Part shown: positions 18,914-30,644 of the stretch, piece by piece
Layout: every line of letters begins with the position of its first letter
Position numbering within the stretch: position 1 is the stretch's first letter
Assembly: GCF_022749515.1 (NCBI RefSeq)
Contig: NZ_CP094242.1
Location: forward strand, 1,054,001 to 1,118,000
Direction: 5' to 3'
Source of the DNA: Morococcus cerebrosus
GTDB taxonomy: Bacteria > Pseudomonadota > Gammaproteobacteria > Burkholderiales > Neisseriaceae
Length of the DNA stretch: 64,000 bases
Notes under the pieces: model-generated
Seen by the model: the letters and a program-made list of their open reading frames with translations, nothing else
The model's database searches: none
What the model was told of the DNA's origin: nothing
Position numbers and translations under genes: made by a program

Positions 18914-18942
18914 TTGTTAAGCGAATCTGCCTGATTTATAAT
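18914..18942 (+). promoter_or_regulatory. Sigma-70 promoter for the C4-dicarboxylate transporter
   Basis: TTGTTA at 18914-18919 and a perfect TATAAT at 18937-18942, 17-bp spacer. It is oriented toward the dcuB start at 19100, implying a leader of about 150 nt. Confidence 0.65.
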
Positions 18943-18958
18943 TCCTACCATATTAAAA

Positions 18959-19005
18959 GATGAAGTTTTTGTATTTTATAGGCAAATGACTTCATCCTCT
19001 TTTTT
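18959..19005 (+). promoter_or_regulatory. Leader hairpin with T-tract, possible attenuator
   Basis: GATGAAGT (18959-18966) pairs with ACTTCATC (18989-18996) and is followed by CTCTTTTTTG. It begins about ten bases after the expected transcription start and upstream of dcuB, so it could terminate the leader transcript. A 15-bp palindrome AAATATTGAATATTT follows at 19015-19029. Confidence 0.45.
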
Positions 19006-19099
19006 GTCTGTTGAAAATATTGAATATTTGCTCCATCGGTATTGGTGTGACTAGCCTGAAGCTGATATTTGCTTTATATCCTCAAATTACGGAGTTTTC

Positions 19100-20437
19100 A
19101 TGTCCACAATGTTTTTTATCCAGTTCGCCATCGTACTGGTGTGTATCTTAATCGGCGCGCAGGTCGGCGGTATCGGCTTGGGCGTACTCGGCGGTATCGG
19201 GCTGGCGGTTTTGGCCTTTGGTTTCCATCTTGAGCCGACCAGTCCGCCGATTGACGTGATGCTGATGATTATGGCGGTTGTTTCCGCCGCCGCATCGATG
19301 CAGGCAAGCGGCGGTTTGGACTACATGATTAAAATCGCCACCCGAGTTTTACACCGCAATCCGAAATACATCACCTTCATCGCGCCTGCGGTCACTTACC
19401 TGTTTACCGTATTGGCAGGTACAGGACATGTCGCATATTCGGTATTGCCCGTTATTGCCGAAGTCAGCCGCCGCAACGGTATCCGCCCGTCGCGCCCGTT
19501 GACGATGGCGGTCATCGCGTCACAATTTGCCATTGTTGCCAGCCCGATTGCGGCCGCGGTCGTTGCCTGCGTTACCTACCTTGAGCCTCAACACATTACC
19601 ATGGCTGATGTGCTGAAAGTGACTGTTCCTTCAACCATTCTCGGTATCGGTCTCGCCTGCGTATTCGTCAACAAGCTCGGCAAAGAGTTGAAAGACGACC
19701 CGCATTATCAGGCGTTGCTGAAAGACCCGGAATATGTAAAAGCCAACGAAAAAGATTCGGTTGAAGTATCCAATGCGCCCGTCAGCAAAGAGGCGAAACT
19801 TTCAGTCGGGATTTTCCTTGCTGCTGCGTTGCTGGTGGTCGTGATGGGTGCCGTCCCCGAGTTGCGCCCGACCTTTCAAACGGACGAGGGCCCGAAACTG
19901 ATGGGCATGGCGCACGCCATCGAAATCGTCATGCTTTCTGCTGCCGCGCTGATTATCCTGCTGTGTAAACCGGATGGTAACGCGATTACCAAAGGCTCGG
20001 TATTTCATGCGGGTATGCGTGCCGTTATCGCCGTATTCGGCGTGGCATGGCTGGGCGACACGCTGATGCACGGTCATCTGGCTGAAGTCAAAGAAACCGT
20101 ATCACATCTGGTCGAAACTGCGCCGTGGACTTTTGCGTTTGCCCTGTTCGTTTTGTCCGTCTTGGTCAACAGCCAAGGGGCAACCGTCGCAACGCTGTTT
20201 CCCATCGGTATTTCGCTGGGCATTCCCGCTCCGATTATCATCGGTACGTTTGTCGCGGTGAACGGCTATTTCTTCATTCCGAACTACGGTCCGATTATCG
20301 CGGCAATTGATTTTGACAGTACAGGCTCAACCAAAATCGGCAAATTTATTTTCAACCACAGCTTTATGATTCCCGGCCTCTTGAGCATGGTGTTCAGTTT
20401 GGCATTCGGTTTGCTGCTGGCGAATTACTTCTTTTAA
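19100..20437 (+). CDS. dcuB: Anaerobic C4-dicarboxylate transporter (Dcu family)
   Basis: 445 residues, wholly hydrophobic with 10-12 membrane helices, typical of DcuA/DcuB carriers that exchange aspartate or fumarate for succinate. Family features include the N-terminal [20 protein letters not shown] repeat region, [37 protein letters not shown] and the C-terminal INYGP-like [17 protein letters not shown] DcuA/DcuB choice cannot be made safely; DcuB is a working label. aspA at 52-53.6 kb makes fumarate from aspartate and fits this carrier. It has its own promoter and terminator. Confidence 0.85.
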   Translation: MSTMFFIQFAIVLVCILIGAQVGGIGLGVLGGIGLAVLAFGFHLEPTSPPIDVMLMIMAVVSAAASMQASGGLDYMIKIATRVLHRNPKYITFIAPAVTYLFTVLAGTGHVAYSVLPVIAEVSRRNGIRPSRPLTMAVIASQFAIVASPIAAAVVACVTYLEPQHITMADVLKVTVPSTILGIGLACVFVNKLGKELKDDPHYQALLKDPEYVKANEKDSVEVSNAPVSKEAKLSVGIFLAAALLVVVMGAVPELRPTFQTDEGPKLMGMAHAIEIVMLSAAALIILLCKPDGNAITKGSVFHAGMRAVIAVFGVAWLGDTLMHGHLAEVKETVSHLVETAPWTFAFALFVLSVLVNSQGATVATLFPIGISLGIPAPIIIGTFVAVNGYFFIPNYGPIIAAIDFDSTGSTKIGKFIFNHSFMIPGLLSMVFSLAFGLLLANYFF

Positions 20438-20447
20438 GGTCATCTGA

Positions 20448-20492
20448 AAAAAGGTCGTCTGAAAACACAAAATGCGTTTTCAGACGACCTTT
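20448..20492 (+). terminator. DUS-pair terminator after dcuB
   Basis: AAAAAAGGTCGTCTGAAAAC with inverted CGTTTTCAGACGACCTTT. A decayed DUS (AAGGTCATCTGAAAA) directly overlaps the stop region upstream. Confidence 0.85.
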
Positions 20493-20570
20493 GCATTAGG
20501 ATTATCCGCTATAATATCACCGCATAACAAAACCCGTCTTTTACGACCCTATCCCCACGGAGCGTACAAA

Positions 20571-20756
20571 ATGTACCACTACAAATCCGAAGCCACCCAG
20601 TTTCTCGACAAACTTATCGAAGACAATCCGCAACTGGAAACGCAACGCCTAGAAAACCGCCACCTGCTTTGGGATGTCGAATTAAATCCGCAAGAGCAGG
20701 CAGAGTTTGAGGCTGCCAAAGTCGCCAAAAAACCCTACACATACTATCAAGACTGA
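20571..20756 (+). CDS. DUF3460 family small protein
   Basis: 61 residues beginning MYHYKSEATQFL. The YKSEATQFLxxLIEDNPQLE and WDVELNPQEQAEF segments mark DUF3460, a betaproteobacterial family of unknown function. The start was set at 20571 because the conserved family start is there; the open frame extends upstream across a terminator. First of a compact same-strand run with the O-methyltransferase and lipoprotein genes. Confidence 0.8.
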   Translation: MYHYKSEATQFLDKLIEDNPQLETQRLENRHLLWDVELNPQEQAEFEAAKVAKKPYTYYQD

Positions 20757-20766
20757 TCGTGCCGAA

Positions 20767-21435
20767 ATGACCGTCCGTACATTCAACACACCTGCCGGAC
20801 TACAGGACTACCTCAATACCATCGGACAAGCGGAGCATCCCGTCCTTGCCGCATTGCGCGAGCGCACGCTTTCACACCGATTAGGCAATATGGCCATTGC
20901 CCGCGAACAAGCCGCCCTGCTTTCTTGGTTGGCGCAGCTTATCCGTGTCGAAAAATATTTGGAAATCGGCGTGTTTACAGGATACAGCAGCACCGCCGTC
21001 GCGCTTGCATTGCCCGAGCATGGCAAAGTTACCGCCTGCGACATCAACGTAACATTTACCGACATAGCGCGCGAAACTTGGCGGGCGGCAGGAGTGGAAC
21101 ACAAAATTTCGCTGTACCTGCAACCCGCCCTTTTGACTTTGGACGACCTGATAGCGCAAGGCGAAGCGGAAAGTTACGACCTGGCCCTGATAGATGCGGA
21201 CAAGCCCCCTACCCCGCAATATTTCGAACGTTGCCTGAAGCTTGTGCGTAAGGGCGGCATTATCGCCATCGACAATGTTTTGCTGAACGGCAGGGTCTTG
21301 CATGAGGGAGACGAACACTCCCCGCCCAGCTTGAAAATACTGCAAACATTCAACCGCAGCCTGCCCGAAGATAAACGTATCGTTCCCATTACCCTACCCG
21401 TCGGCGACGGATTGACCCTTCTATTGAAAAAATAA
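20767..21435 (+). CDS. Family 3 O-methyltransferase
   Basis: A 222-residue SAM-dependent methyltransferase of the CCoAMT/COMT-like O-methyltransferase_3 family. It shows LEIGVFTGYSSTAVALALP (SAM motif I), VTACDIN, LALIDADKPPTPQYFE (metal and catalytic Asp region), and GGIIAIDNVLLNGRV. The substrate is not predictable. The start at 20767 lies 10 nt after the DUF3460 stop; 4 nt separate its stop from the next gene, so co-transcription is likely. Confidence 0.85.
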   Translation: MTVRTFNTPAGLQDYLNTIGQAEHPVLAALRERTLSHRLGNMAIAREQAALLSWLAQLIRVEKYLEIGVFTGYSSTAVALALPEHGKVTACDINVTFTDIARETWRAAGVEHKISLYLQPALLTLDDLIAQGEAESYDLALIDADKPPTPQYFERCLKLVRKGGIIAIDNVLLNGRVLHEGDEHSPPSLKILQTFNRSLPEDKRIVPITLPVGDGLTLLLKK

Positions 21436-21439
21436 ACCG

Positions 21440-22174
21440 ATGAAAACAAACCTGCTTATCCGACTGCTTCCCATTGCCTTTACCGCCGCCTGTACTTCCG
21501 TTTCATCCCCGTCTTCAGACGATACTTTTTCGCTGCCGGATATTCCCGATAGCCCGCAGAAAGTATCCATCCCCTATCCCAAGCTCGACGAACAGACACA
21601 AATCGACCATTTGGGCGTACAGGTTGCACGCATCGAGCGGGAAATGGAGGCGGTAAACCTTCGTTTGCAGCAAATCGAGCAGCAAAACAAAATCCACTCC
21701 CGTCCTGCTAAGAAAACCGTGTCTCAACGCTTGGACGACCAGAAGCTCAAAAAACATTATCTGGAGAACGGCGGTACCGCGCCGACCGAAACAGATTCGC
21801 TTACCCTAAACGAAACTCGTCTTTACGAGCGTGCATCCAAATACTACCGCAACGGGAATTATCGGGCGGCGGCAGCCATTCTGAAGGAAGCCGACGGCGG
21901 TAACGGCAGCGATATTGCGCGCCGCAATATGTATCTGTTGCTGCAAAGCCAGCAGCGCATGGGCCACTGCGAATCCGTCATCGAAATCGGCGGCCGCTAC
22001 GCCAACCGCTTCCGCAACAGCCCGCAAGCCCCCGACGCGCTTTTCAGCATCGGACAATGCCAATACAAGCTGCAACAGAAAGACATCGCCCGCAACACAT
22101 GGCGCAAGCTGATACAGAGCTATCCCGATAGCGAAGCTGCCAAACGCGCCGCTATCAGTATCAAGCAACGATAA
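21440..22174 (+). CDS. TPR lipoprotein related to CpoB/YbgF
   Basis: 244 residues. A lipoprotein signal ends in TAAC (Cys18). A short linker leads into a coiled coil (about 50-85, QVARIEREMEAVNLRLQQIEQQNK) like the trimerisation helix of CpoB/YbgF. The C-terminal half has tetratricopeptide repeats (ERASKYYRNGNYRAAAAILKEA, PDALFSIGQCQYKLQQKDIARNTW). CpoB couples peptidoglycan synthesis with the Tol system, but no tol genes are next to it here, so this role is only suggested by architecture. Confidence 0.75.
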   Translation: MKTNLLIRLLPIAFTAACTSVSSPSSDDTFSLPDIPDSPQKVSIPYPKLDEQTQIDHLGVQVARIEREMEAVNLRLQQIEQQNKIHSRPAKKTVSQRLDDQKLKKHYLENGGTAPTETDSLTLNETRLYERASKYYRNGNYRAAAAILKEADGGNGSDIARRNMYLLLQSQQRMGHCESVIEIGGRYANRFRNSPQAPDALFSIGQCQYKLQQKDIARNTWRKLIQSYPDSEAAKRAAISIKQR

Positions 22175-22218
22175 CTTTTCAGACGATCTCCCCCCTATTC
22201 GAAGGTCGTCTGAAATCA
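22174..22218. terminator. Outward-facing DUS pair between lipoprotein gene and purE
   Basis: TTTTCAGACGATCT (one mismatch) and AGGTCGTCTGAAA can fold into a hairpin with a C-rich loop. There is no T-run on the + side, so it may be a weak terminator or just an uptake signal. Confidence 0.45.
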
Positions 22219-22253
22219 TTCATTGAATAATGTTTTATACAATAGGAGCAAAT

Positions 22254-22739
22254 ATGGCCAAAATCGGCATCATCATGGGCAGCAACAGCGACTGGCCCGT
22301 CATGCAGCAGGCAGCGCAGTTTCTCAAAGAGTTCGGCGTCGAATACGAAGCCCGCGTCGTGTCCGCACACCGCACCCCCGATTTAATGTTCGAATACGCT
22401 GAAACCGCCCGCGAACGCGGCATCAAAGCCATCATCGCCGGTGCGGGCGGCGCGGCACACCTGCCCGGCATGGTTGCCGCCAAAACCACCGTCCCCGTAT
22501 TGGGCGTTCCCGTACCCAGCAAATACCTGCGCGGCGAAGACTCCCTGCTCTCCATCGTGCAAATGCCCAAAGGCGTTCCCGTTGCCACTTTTGCCATCGG
22601 CGAAGCAGGAGCCGCCAACGCCGCCCTGTTCGCTATCTCGCTGCTTGCCAACGAAGATCCTGAGCTAGCGCAAAAACTTGCCGATTTCCGCGCCAAGCAG
22701 GAGCAAACCGTTTTAGACATGGAATTACCCGAAGCCTGA
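22254..22739 (+). CDS. purE: N5-carboxyaminoimidazole ribonucleotide mutase
   Basis: A 161-residue class I PurE of de novo purine synthesis, converting N5-CAIR to CAIR. It begins [17 protein letters not shown], has SAHRTPDLM, the [12 protein letters not shown] loop and the conserved [32 protein letters not shown] stretch. Start at 22254, with AGGAGC upstream. The genes around it are not purine genes, as often in Neisseria. Confidence 0.96.
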   Translation: MAKIGIIMGSNSDWPVMQQAAQFLKEFGVEYEARVVSAHRTPDLMFEYAETARERGIKAIIAGAGGAAHLPGMVAAKTTVPVLGVPVPSKYLRGEDSLLSIVQMPKGVPVATFAIGEAGAANAALFAISLLANEDPELAQKLADFRAKQEQTVLDMELPEA

Positions 22740-22743
22740 TATA

Positions 22744-22790
22744 AAAAAGGTCGTCTGAAAACGGATTTTCGTTTTCAGACGACCTTTTTG
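22744..22790 (+). terminator. DUS-pair terminator after purE
   Basis: AAAAAGGTCGTCTGAAAACG and inverted CGTTTTCAGACGACCTTTTT, immediately after the purE stop. Confidence 0.88.
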
Positions 22791-22857
22791 CCTGATTTCA
22801 AAGAAACCTTCAAAATCGTTTAAAATCCAAACCCTTTCATCTTTCTCAATCTGCCTT

Positions 22858-24765
22858 ATGAACATCTTATCCGTAGAAAACGCTTCTTTTGCCGTCGGCC
22901 ATGTCGCCTTGCTCGACAAAACTTCCTTCCAACTCGACAGCGGCGAAAAAATCGGCTTAATCGGCCGCAACGGCGCGGGTAAGTCTTCGTTTCTGAAAAT
23001 CCTCGCCGACGTGCAGAAGCTCGACGACGGGCAGATTATCGTTCAAAACAACCTCAAAATCGTTTATGTGCCGCAGGAATCGTTTTTCGACAAAGAAGCC
23101 ACCGTATTCGACACCGTCGCCGAAGGCTTGGGCGAAATCCGCGACCTGCTGCGCCGTTACCACCGCGTCAGCCATGAGTTGGAAAATGGTTCAAGTGAAA
23201 CCTTATTGAAAGAACTCAACGAATTGCAGCTTGAAATCGAAGCGAAGGACGGTTGGAAGCTGGATGCGGCGGTGAAGCAGACTTTGGGCGAACTCGGTTT
23301 GCCGGAAAATGAAAAAATCGGTAACCTCTCCGGCGGGCAGAAAAAGCGCGTTGCCTTGGCGCAGGCTTGGGTGCAGAAGCCCGACGTATTGCTGCTGGAC
23401 GAGCCGACCAACCATTTGGACATAGACGCGATTATCTGGCTGGAAAACCTGCTCAAAGCGTTTGAAGGCAGCCTGGTTGTGATTACCCACGACCGCCGTT
23501 TTTTGGACAACATCGCTACGCGCATTGTCGAACTCGACCGCGGCATTCTGCGCTCCTATCCCGGCTCGTTCTCCAAATACAGCGAAAAAAAAGCGCAAGA
23601 GTTGGCAGTAGAAGCGGAACATAACCGCCTCTTCGACAAATTCCACGCTCAGGAAGAAGCGTGGATACGCAAAGGCATCGAAGCGCGCCGTACCCGCAAC
23701 GAAGGCCGCGTGCGCCGTTTGGAAGAACTGCGCCGCCAGCGTGCCGAACGCCGCAACGTACAAGGACAGGTCAACTTCAAACTCGACAGCGGCGAGAAAA
23801 GCGGCAAAATCATCGCCGAGCTGGAACACGCCTCGTTTGCCTATGGCGACAAAGTCATCATGGACAAATTTTCCGCCATCTTGCAGCGCGGTGACAAAAT
23901 CGGCTTAATCGGCCCAAACGGTATCGGCAAAACCACCTTCCTCAAGCTGATTCTGGGCGAATTGCAGCCGACCTACGGCAGAATCCGCATCGGCAGCAAG
24001 CAGGAAGTCGCCTATTTTGACCAGTTCCGCAGCGCGTTGAACGAAAACGACACCGTGTTTTACACGCTCGGACAAGGCAACGATTACGTCGAAATCGGCG
24101 GCAAGAAAAAACACGTCATGAGCTATCTGGAAGATTTCCTGTTCCATCCTGCCCGCGCGCAAAGCCCCGTCTCATCGCTCTCCGGCGGCGAACGTAACCG
24201 CCTCCTGCTGGCAAAACTTTTTACCCGCCCCGCCAATACCCTGGTCTTGGACGAACCGACCAACGACTTGGACATCGACACCCAAGAGTTGCTCGAAGAC
24301 CTGCTGCGCGATTACCAGGGCACGGTATTCCTCGTCTCGCACGACCGTATGTTCCTTGATAACGTAATTACCCAAAGCATTGTTTTCGAAGGACAAGGCC
24401 GTCTGAAAGAATACATCGGCGGCTATCAGGACTATATCGACGCAAAATCACGCGAAGAGAAAATTCAGACGACCGCTGCGCCGAAAATAACCGCAGAACC
24501 GGAAAAAGCCAAACCCAAAGCCAACCGCACGGTCAAACTTTCCTACAAAGAACAACGCGAACTCGACGCCCTGCCCGACGAAATCGCCGCCTTGGAAACC
24601 GAACAGGCGGAAATCAACGCGCAACTTTCCGATCCTGAAATTTTCAAAGATTACGAAAAAGCCGGCGCATTGCAAAACCGTGCCGAAGAAATCGAAACAC
24701 TGCTCTTGGAAAAATTGGAACGCTGGGAGCTTCTGGAGGCTAAGCAGAACGGTGAAGCAATCTGA
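22858..24765 (+). CDS. uup: ABC-F ATPase Uup
   Basis: 635 residues with two ABC domains: Walker A GRNGAGKSS and GPNGIGKTT, signatures NLSGGQKKRVALAQ and SLSGGERNRLLLAK, Walker [12 protein letters not shown] and LVLDEPTNDLD. The C-terminal coiled-coil DNA-binding-like domain (LSYKEQRELDALPDEIAALE) is the hallmark of Uup within the ABC-F class. Implicated in ribosome-linked functions and, in E. coli, in transposon excision. A DUS of the AGGCCGTCTGAA form encodes GRLKEY in the second ABC domain. Confidence 0.92.
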   Translation: MNILSVENASFAVGHVALLDKTSFQLDSGEKIGLIGRNGAGKSSFLKILADVQKLDDGQIIVQNNLKIVYVPQESFFDKEATVFDTVAEGLGEIRDLLRRYHRVSHELENGSSETLLKELNELQLEIEAKDGWKLDAAVKQTLGELGLPENEKIGNLSGGQKKRVALAQAWVQKPDVLLLDEPTNHLDIDAIIWLENLLKAFEGSLVVITHDRRFLDNIATRIVELDRGILRSYPGSFSKYSEKKAQELAVEAEHNRLFDKFHAQEEAWIRKGIEARRTRNEGRVRRLEELRRQRAERRNVQGQVNFKLDSGEKSGKIIAELEHASFAYGDKVIMDKFSAILQRGDKIGLIGPNGIGKTTFLKLILGELQPTYGRIRIGSKQEVAYFDQFRSALNENDTVFYTLGQGNDYVEIGGKKKHVMSYLEDFLFHPARAQSPVSSLSGGERNRLLLAKLFTRPANTLVLDEPTNDLDIDTQELLEDLLRDYQGTVFLVSHDRMFLDNVITQSIVFEGQGRLKEYIGGYQDYIDAKSREEKIQTTAAPKITAEPEKAKPKANRTVKLSYKEQRELDALPDEIAALETEQAEINAQLSDPEIFKDYEKAGALQNRAEEIETLLLEKLERWELLEAKQNGEAI

Positions 24766-24791
24766 TTTTTAGGGCATTATTCAAACAATAG

Positions 24792-24828
24792 AAAGAGGTC
24801 GTCTGAAACTTTCAGACGACCTCTTTTC
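24792..24828. terminator. Bidirectional DUS-pair terminator between uup and guaB
   Basis: AAAGAGGTCGTCTGAAA directly joined to TTTCAGACGACCTCTTTT, a nearly loop-free palindrome between two convergent genes. Confidence 0.85.
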
Positions 24829-24836
24829 ACTTTACC

Positions 24837-26384
<1,548 letters not shown>

Positions 26385-26463
26385 TTATTTTTTTACACGA
26401 TGATAAATGCCCGGAAATTTTGATACCGATTTTGCTTTTTCAACAAAGTTGCCAATATACCTG

Positions 26464-27543
26464 CTTGGATTCGGATTTCAAGTGCAACACTAGGGTACCA
26501 GTGGTTGGAACAGATTCAAGAATAAAACACTTGGCGTTTCGTAGCCAAGTGTTTTTCTCGGCCGGTGGTTCAACTCATCTTGAACCCTGCGTATCTCCCG
26601 ATCGCTGATGTTTCGGAAATCGGTTTGTTTGGGGAAATATTGCCGGATGAGTCCATTGGTGTTCTCATTCAGCCCTTTCTCCCAAGAATGGTAAGGGCGG
26701 CAAAAATAGGTTTTCGCCTTCAATGCTTTGGCTATTTTGGTGTGTTGGTAGAACTCTTTGCCGTTATCCATGGTGATGGTGTGGACTCTGGCTTTATATG
26801 CCTTTAATACCCTAATGGCCGCCCGGGCAGTGTCTTCGGCTTTTAAGTTCTTTAATTTGCAGATGATGGTGTAGCGGGTAGTGCGTTCGACCAAGGTCAA
26901 TAACGCGCTTTTCTGATTTTTGCCGACGATGGTGTCGGCCTCCCAATCGCCGATGCGGGTTTTCCGGTCGACGATAGCAGGTCGGTTCTCTATGCCGACG
27001 CGGTCGGGCACTTTGCCTCTGGTCCATGTGCTGCCGTAGCGTTTGCGGTAGGGTTTGCTGCATATTCTGAGGTGTTGCCACAAAGTGCCGCCGTTGCTTT
27101 TGTCTTGGCGAAGGTAGCGGTAAATGGTGCTGTGATGGAGTGTGATCCCGTGGTGTTTGCGTAAGTAAGCGCATACTTGTTCGGGACTGAGTTTGCGGTG
27201 GATAAGGGTGTCGATGTGTTGAACCAGCTGCGAATCGAGCTTATAGGGTTTTCGCCGGTGCTGTTTGGTCAGCCGGCTTTGCTTCTGTGCTTTTTCGGCG
27301 CTGTATTGCTGTCCTTGGATGCAGTGCCGCTTGATTTCTCGGCTGATGGTGCTTTTGTGGCGGTTGAGCTGTTTGGCGATTTCGGCGATGGTGCAGTGGC
27401 GGGACAGGTATTGGATATGGTATCGTTCGTCTTGGGTCAGTTGTGTGTAGCTCATGGCAATCTTTCTTGCAGGACAGGCCGTATGCTACCGCATACTGGC
27501 CTTTTTCTGTTATGGAAAGTTGCACTTCAAATGCGAATCCGCC
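26464..27543 (-). mobile_element. IS1655 copy C
   Basis: 1080 bp with standard ends. Target duplication CTG on both sides (26461-26463 and 27544-27546). The target is AT-rich and not a DUS. On its right it abuts a fragment that reads as a TonB C-terminal domain. Confidence 0.93.
26490..27455 (-). CDS. IS1655 transposase (copy C)
   Basis: 321 residues and intact. A few substitutions separate it from the other copies (IHRKL near residue 86 and LRKHHG near 97). The HTH and DDE residues are unchanged, so it is probably functional. Confidence 0.93.
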   Translation of the reverse strand: MSYTQLTQDERYHIQYLSRHCTIAEIAKQLNRHKSTISREIKRHCIQGQQYSAEKAQKQSRLTKQHRRKPYKLDSQLVQHIDTLIHRKLSPEQVCAYLRKHHGITLHHSTIYRYLRQDKSNGGTLWQHLRICSKPYRKRYGSTWTRGKVPDRVGIENRPAIVDRKTRIGDWEADTIVGKNQKSALLTLVERTTRYTIICKLKNLKAEDTARAAIRVLKAYKARVHTITMDNGKEFYQHTKIAKALKAKTYFCRPYHSWEKGLNENTNGLIRQYFPKQTDFRNISDREIRRVQDELNHRPRKTLGYETPSVLFLNLFQPLVP

Positions 27544-27725
27544 CTGTTCCCAAATATCCTGTTTATTTCCTAGAAAATGGAGAGAAAGGACAAGCCATTC
27601 TCGGCGTAAGGGCTTTAAATAATCACTCAAATATGGTTCGCATTATTGAAATCAGCGGCTATCACAGATTAGACAATGCTGCTCTCCCAGCCCTTAAAAA
27701 TATCCTTATTTATCTTAAAATTTAA
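27544..27725 (+). pseudogene. TonB C-terminal domain relic next to IS1655
   Basis: The frame to TAA at 27723-27725 encodes about 60 residues with a TonB-domain look: PVPKYPVYFLENGEKG, then QAILGVRALN, then VRIIEISGYHRLDNAALPAL. These match the YP..., G-x-(V/I)-L-x-V and SSGY-x-x-LD-x-A-A-L pattern. No start codon or N-terminal part exists. Joining across the IS (removing 1080 bp plus one CTG) keeps the frame for only about 12 codons before a stop, so the gene was already a fragment before insertion or has since decayed. Confidence 0.5.
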
Positions 27726-29330
<1,605 letters not shown>

Positions 29331-29346
29331 GAAAAGGTATTGATGT

Positions 29347-29625
29347 ATGAAGTGGGTAACTGTTGTTTTATCCATCGCGCTTGCTTACTGCCAATACAGC
29401 CTTTGGTTTGGAAAAGGCAGTATCGGGCATACGGAAGAATTGCAGGAACAACTTTCCGTGCAGGAGGAAAAAAACCAGACGCTCACTTTGCGCAATCAGT
29501 TCCTTGCTGCGGAAGTCGATGATTTGGCGAACGGTCAAGAAGCGATTTCTGAAATTGCCCGTGTGGAATTGGGTTACGTCCAAGACGGCGAAACCTATTA
29601 CCGTTTTATCGAACGCAGCCGTTAA
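29347..29625 (+). CDS. ftsB: Cell division protein FtsB
   Basis: A 92-residue bitopic inner-membrane protein with a short cytoplasmic start, one helix (MKWVTVVLSIALAYCQYSLWFG) and a periplasmic coiled coil (EELQEQLSVQEEKNQTLTLRNQFLAAEVDDL). The C-terminal block AISEIARVELGYVQDGETYYRFIE is the conserved FtsB tail. FtsB bridges FtsL and FtsQ at the divisome. It follows eno as expected and has a DUS terminator. Confidence 0.92.
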   Translation: MKWVTVVLSIALAYCQYSLWFGKGSIGHTEELQEQLSVQEEKNQTLTLRNQFLAAEVDDLANGQEAISEIARVELGYVQDGETYYRFIERSR

Positions 29626-29641
29626 TTGCCCTGATGGGAAT

Positions 29642-29676
29642 AAAAGGTCGTCTGAAAAATTTCAGACGACCTTCTT
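29642..29676 (+). terminator. DUS-pair terminator after ftsB
   Basis: AAAAGGTCGTCTGAAA joined almost without loop to TTTCAGACGACCTTCTTTT. Confidence 0.87.
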
Positions 29677-29869
29677 TTATCTGTAGCTTGGACTTTCCCC
29701 GCGAAAACAACTTGGTTTTATAAAAATATTCAGAGTTTGCTGCTACTTCAAACTTTCATATTCCTACCTATGCGGAAATGACGGTATTAATGAGAGTATC
29801 TTAATTTTAAATTGTACAAAAAATGAAATGTCCTCAAATAGTGAAATCAACTAAAAATAGAAATAAGAA

Positions 29870-29898
29870 TTGATTGCATTTGACTTTTGAACTAATAT
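29870..29898 (+). promoter_or_regulatory. Promoter of the orphan gene at 29933
   Basis: TTGATT and TAATAT with a 17-bp spacer, 35 bp upstream of the ATG. The sequence from 29680 on is very AT-rich and otherwise featureless. Confidence 0.45.
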
Positions 29899-29932
29899 AA
29901 CGCCATTCTTCCTACCTCGTCTGAAGCTTGCC

Positions 29933-30427
29933 ATGCGTTACCACTTTCCGATTTCTGTCGATATGTTTGACTTTCTGACCACAGGCCGATTTGATTATCT
30001 GGAAATCGGACAAACTGCAGAAATGATTTTACAAATGTTCCCCGCTCCCGAATGCGTTCCTAAAGGGCTTTTAGTGAAAAAGGGATGGAATATCTGGCTT
30101 TATGGCAATATTGAACTGCATTTTTCAGACGACCGCCTTACTCAAATCCGTGCTGATTTCCAACCCGGAGAGCCATTAAACGGAGGACGCTGGTTAAGTC
30201 TTAATCCCTGGTTCTTCAATCATGCAGACAAGCTTGATTTGTATTCGACTATTGCAAAACTGGTACAGCACCGCATCGACTTTATCAAAATAGATACACC
30301 TTCCGCACTGATTTTGCGCTTGCAAAGCGGTGTGGAGCTGATGTTTGAGAAATTCAGCGGACAGCGGTTATTTGCATTTTGCAAACAGAAAACCACGCTT
30401 CCTCAATGGGCGCATGAGCCGGTATAA
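29933..30427 (+). CDS. Uncharacterised 164-residue cytoplasmic protein
   Basis: No signal peptide or membrane helix. The N-terminal part (MFDFLTTGRFDYLEIGQTAEMILQMFPAPE) has the pattern short-helix, L(T/V)xGxFxxLxxGxxxxxVxxxFxxPx, seen in small proteins encoded beside polymorphic toxins, some of them immunity proteins. I cannot prove the link. A DUS inside encodes FSDDRL. The gene stands alone with its own promoter and terminator in AT-rich surroundings, which fits a horizontally acquired or orphan gene. Start could also be Met11. Confidence 0.55.
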   Translation: MRYHFPISVDMFDFLTTGRFDYLEIGQTAEMILQMFPAPECVPKGLLVKKGWNIWLYGNIELHFSDDRLTQIRADFQPGEPLNGGRWLSLNPWFFNHADKLDLYSTIAKLVQHRIDFIKIDTPSALILRLQSGVELMFEKFSGQRLFAFCKQKTTLPQWAHEPV

Positions 30428-30481
30428 ATTTATGGCGTATTGAACCCATCTGTCTCAAACTCTCCTTCGTCTCATCATAAT

Positions 30482-30522
30482 AAAAAGGTCGTCTGAAATC
30501 GATTTTCAGACGACCTTTTTGT
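30482..30522 (+). terminator. DUS-pair terminator after the orphan gene
   Basis: AAAAAGGTCGTCTGAAATC with inverted GATTTTCAGACGACCTTTTT. Confidence 0.87.
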
Positions 30523-30550
30523 TAGGCAACGCGGTATCAAAGTTTCTTCA

Positions 30551-30620
30551 TATAGTGGATTAACTTTAAACCAGTACGGCGTTGCCTCGCCTTGTCCTGA
30601 TTTAAAGTTAATCCACTATA
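30551..30620 (+). repeat. Internally deleted Correia element (70 bp)
   Basis: Both termini (TATAGTGGATTAACTTTAAA and inverted copy) are intact but 87 bp of the middle are missing. The join falls at TCGCCTT, a 7-bp direct repeat that occurs twice in the full-length element, so the short form looks like a deletion between those repeats. Confidence 0.9.
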
Positions 30621-30644
30621 CCCGCTATTGATTTGGCTTTAGCA

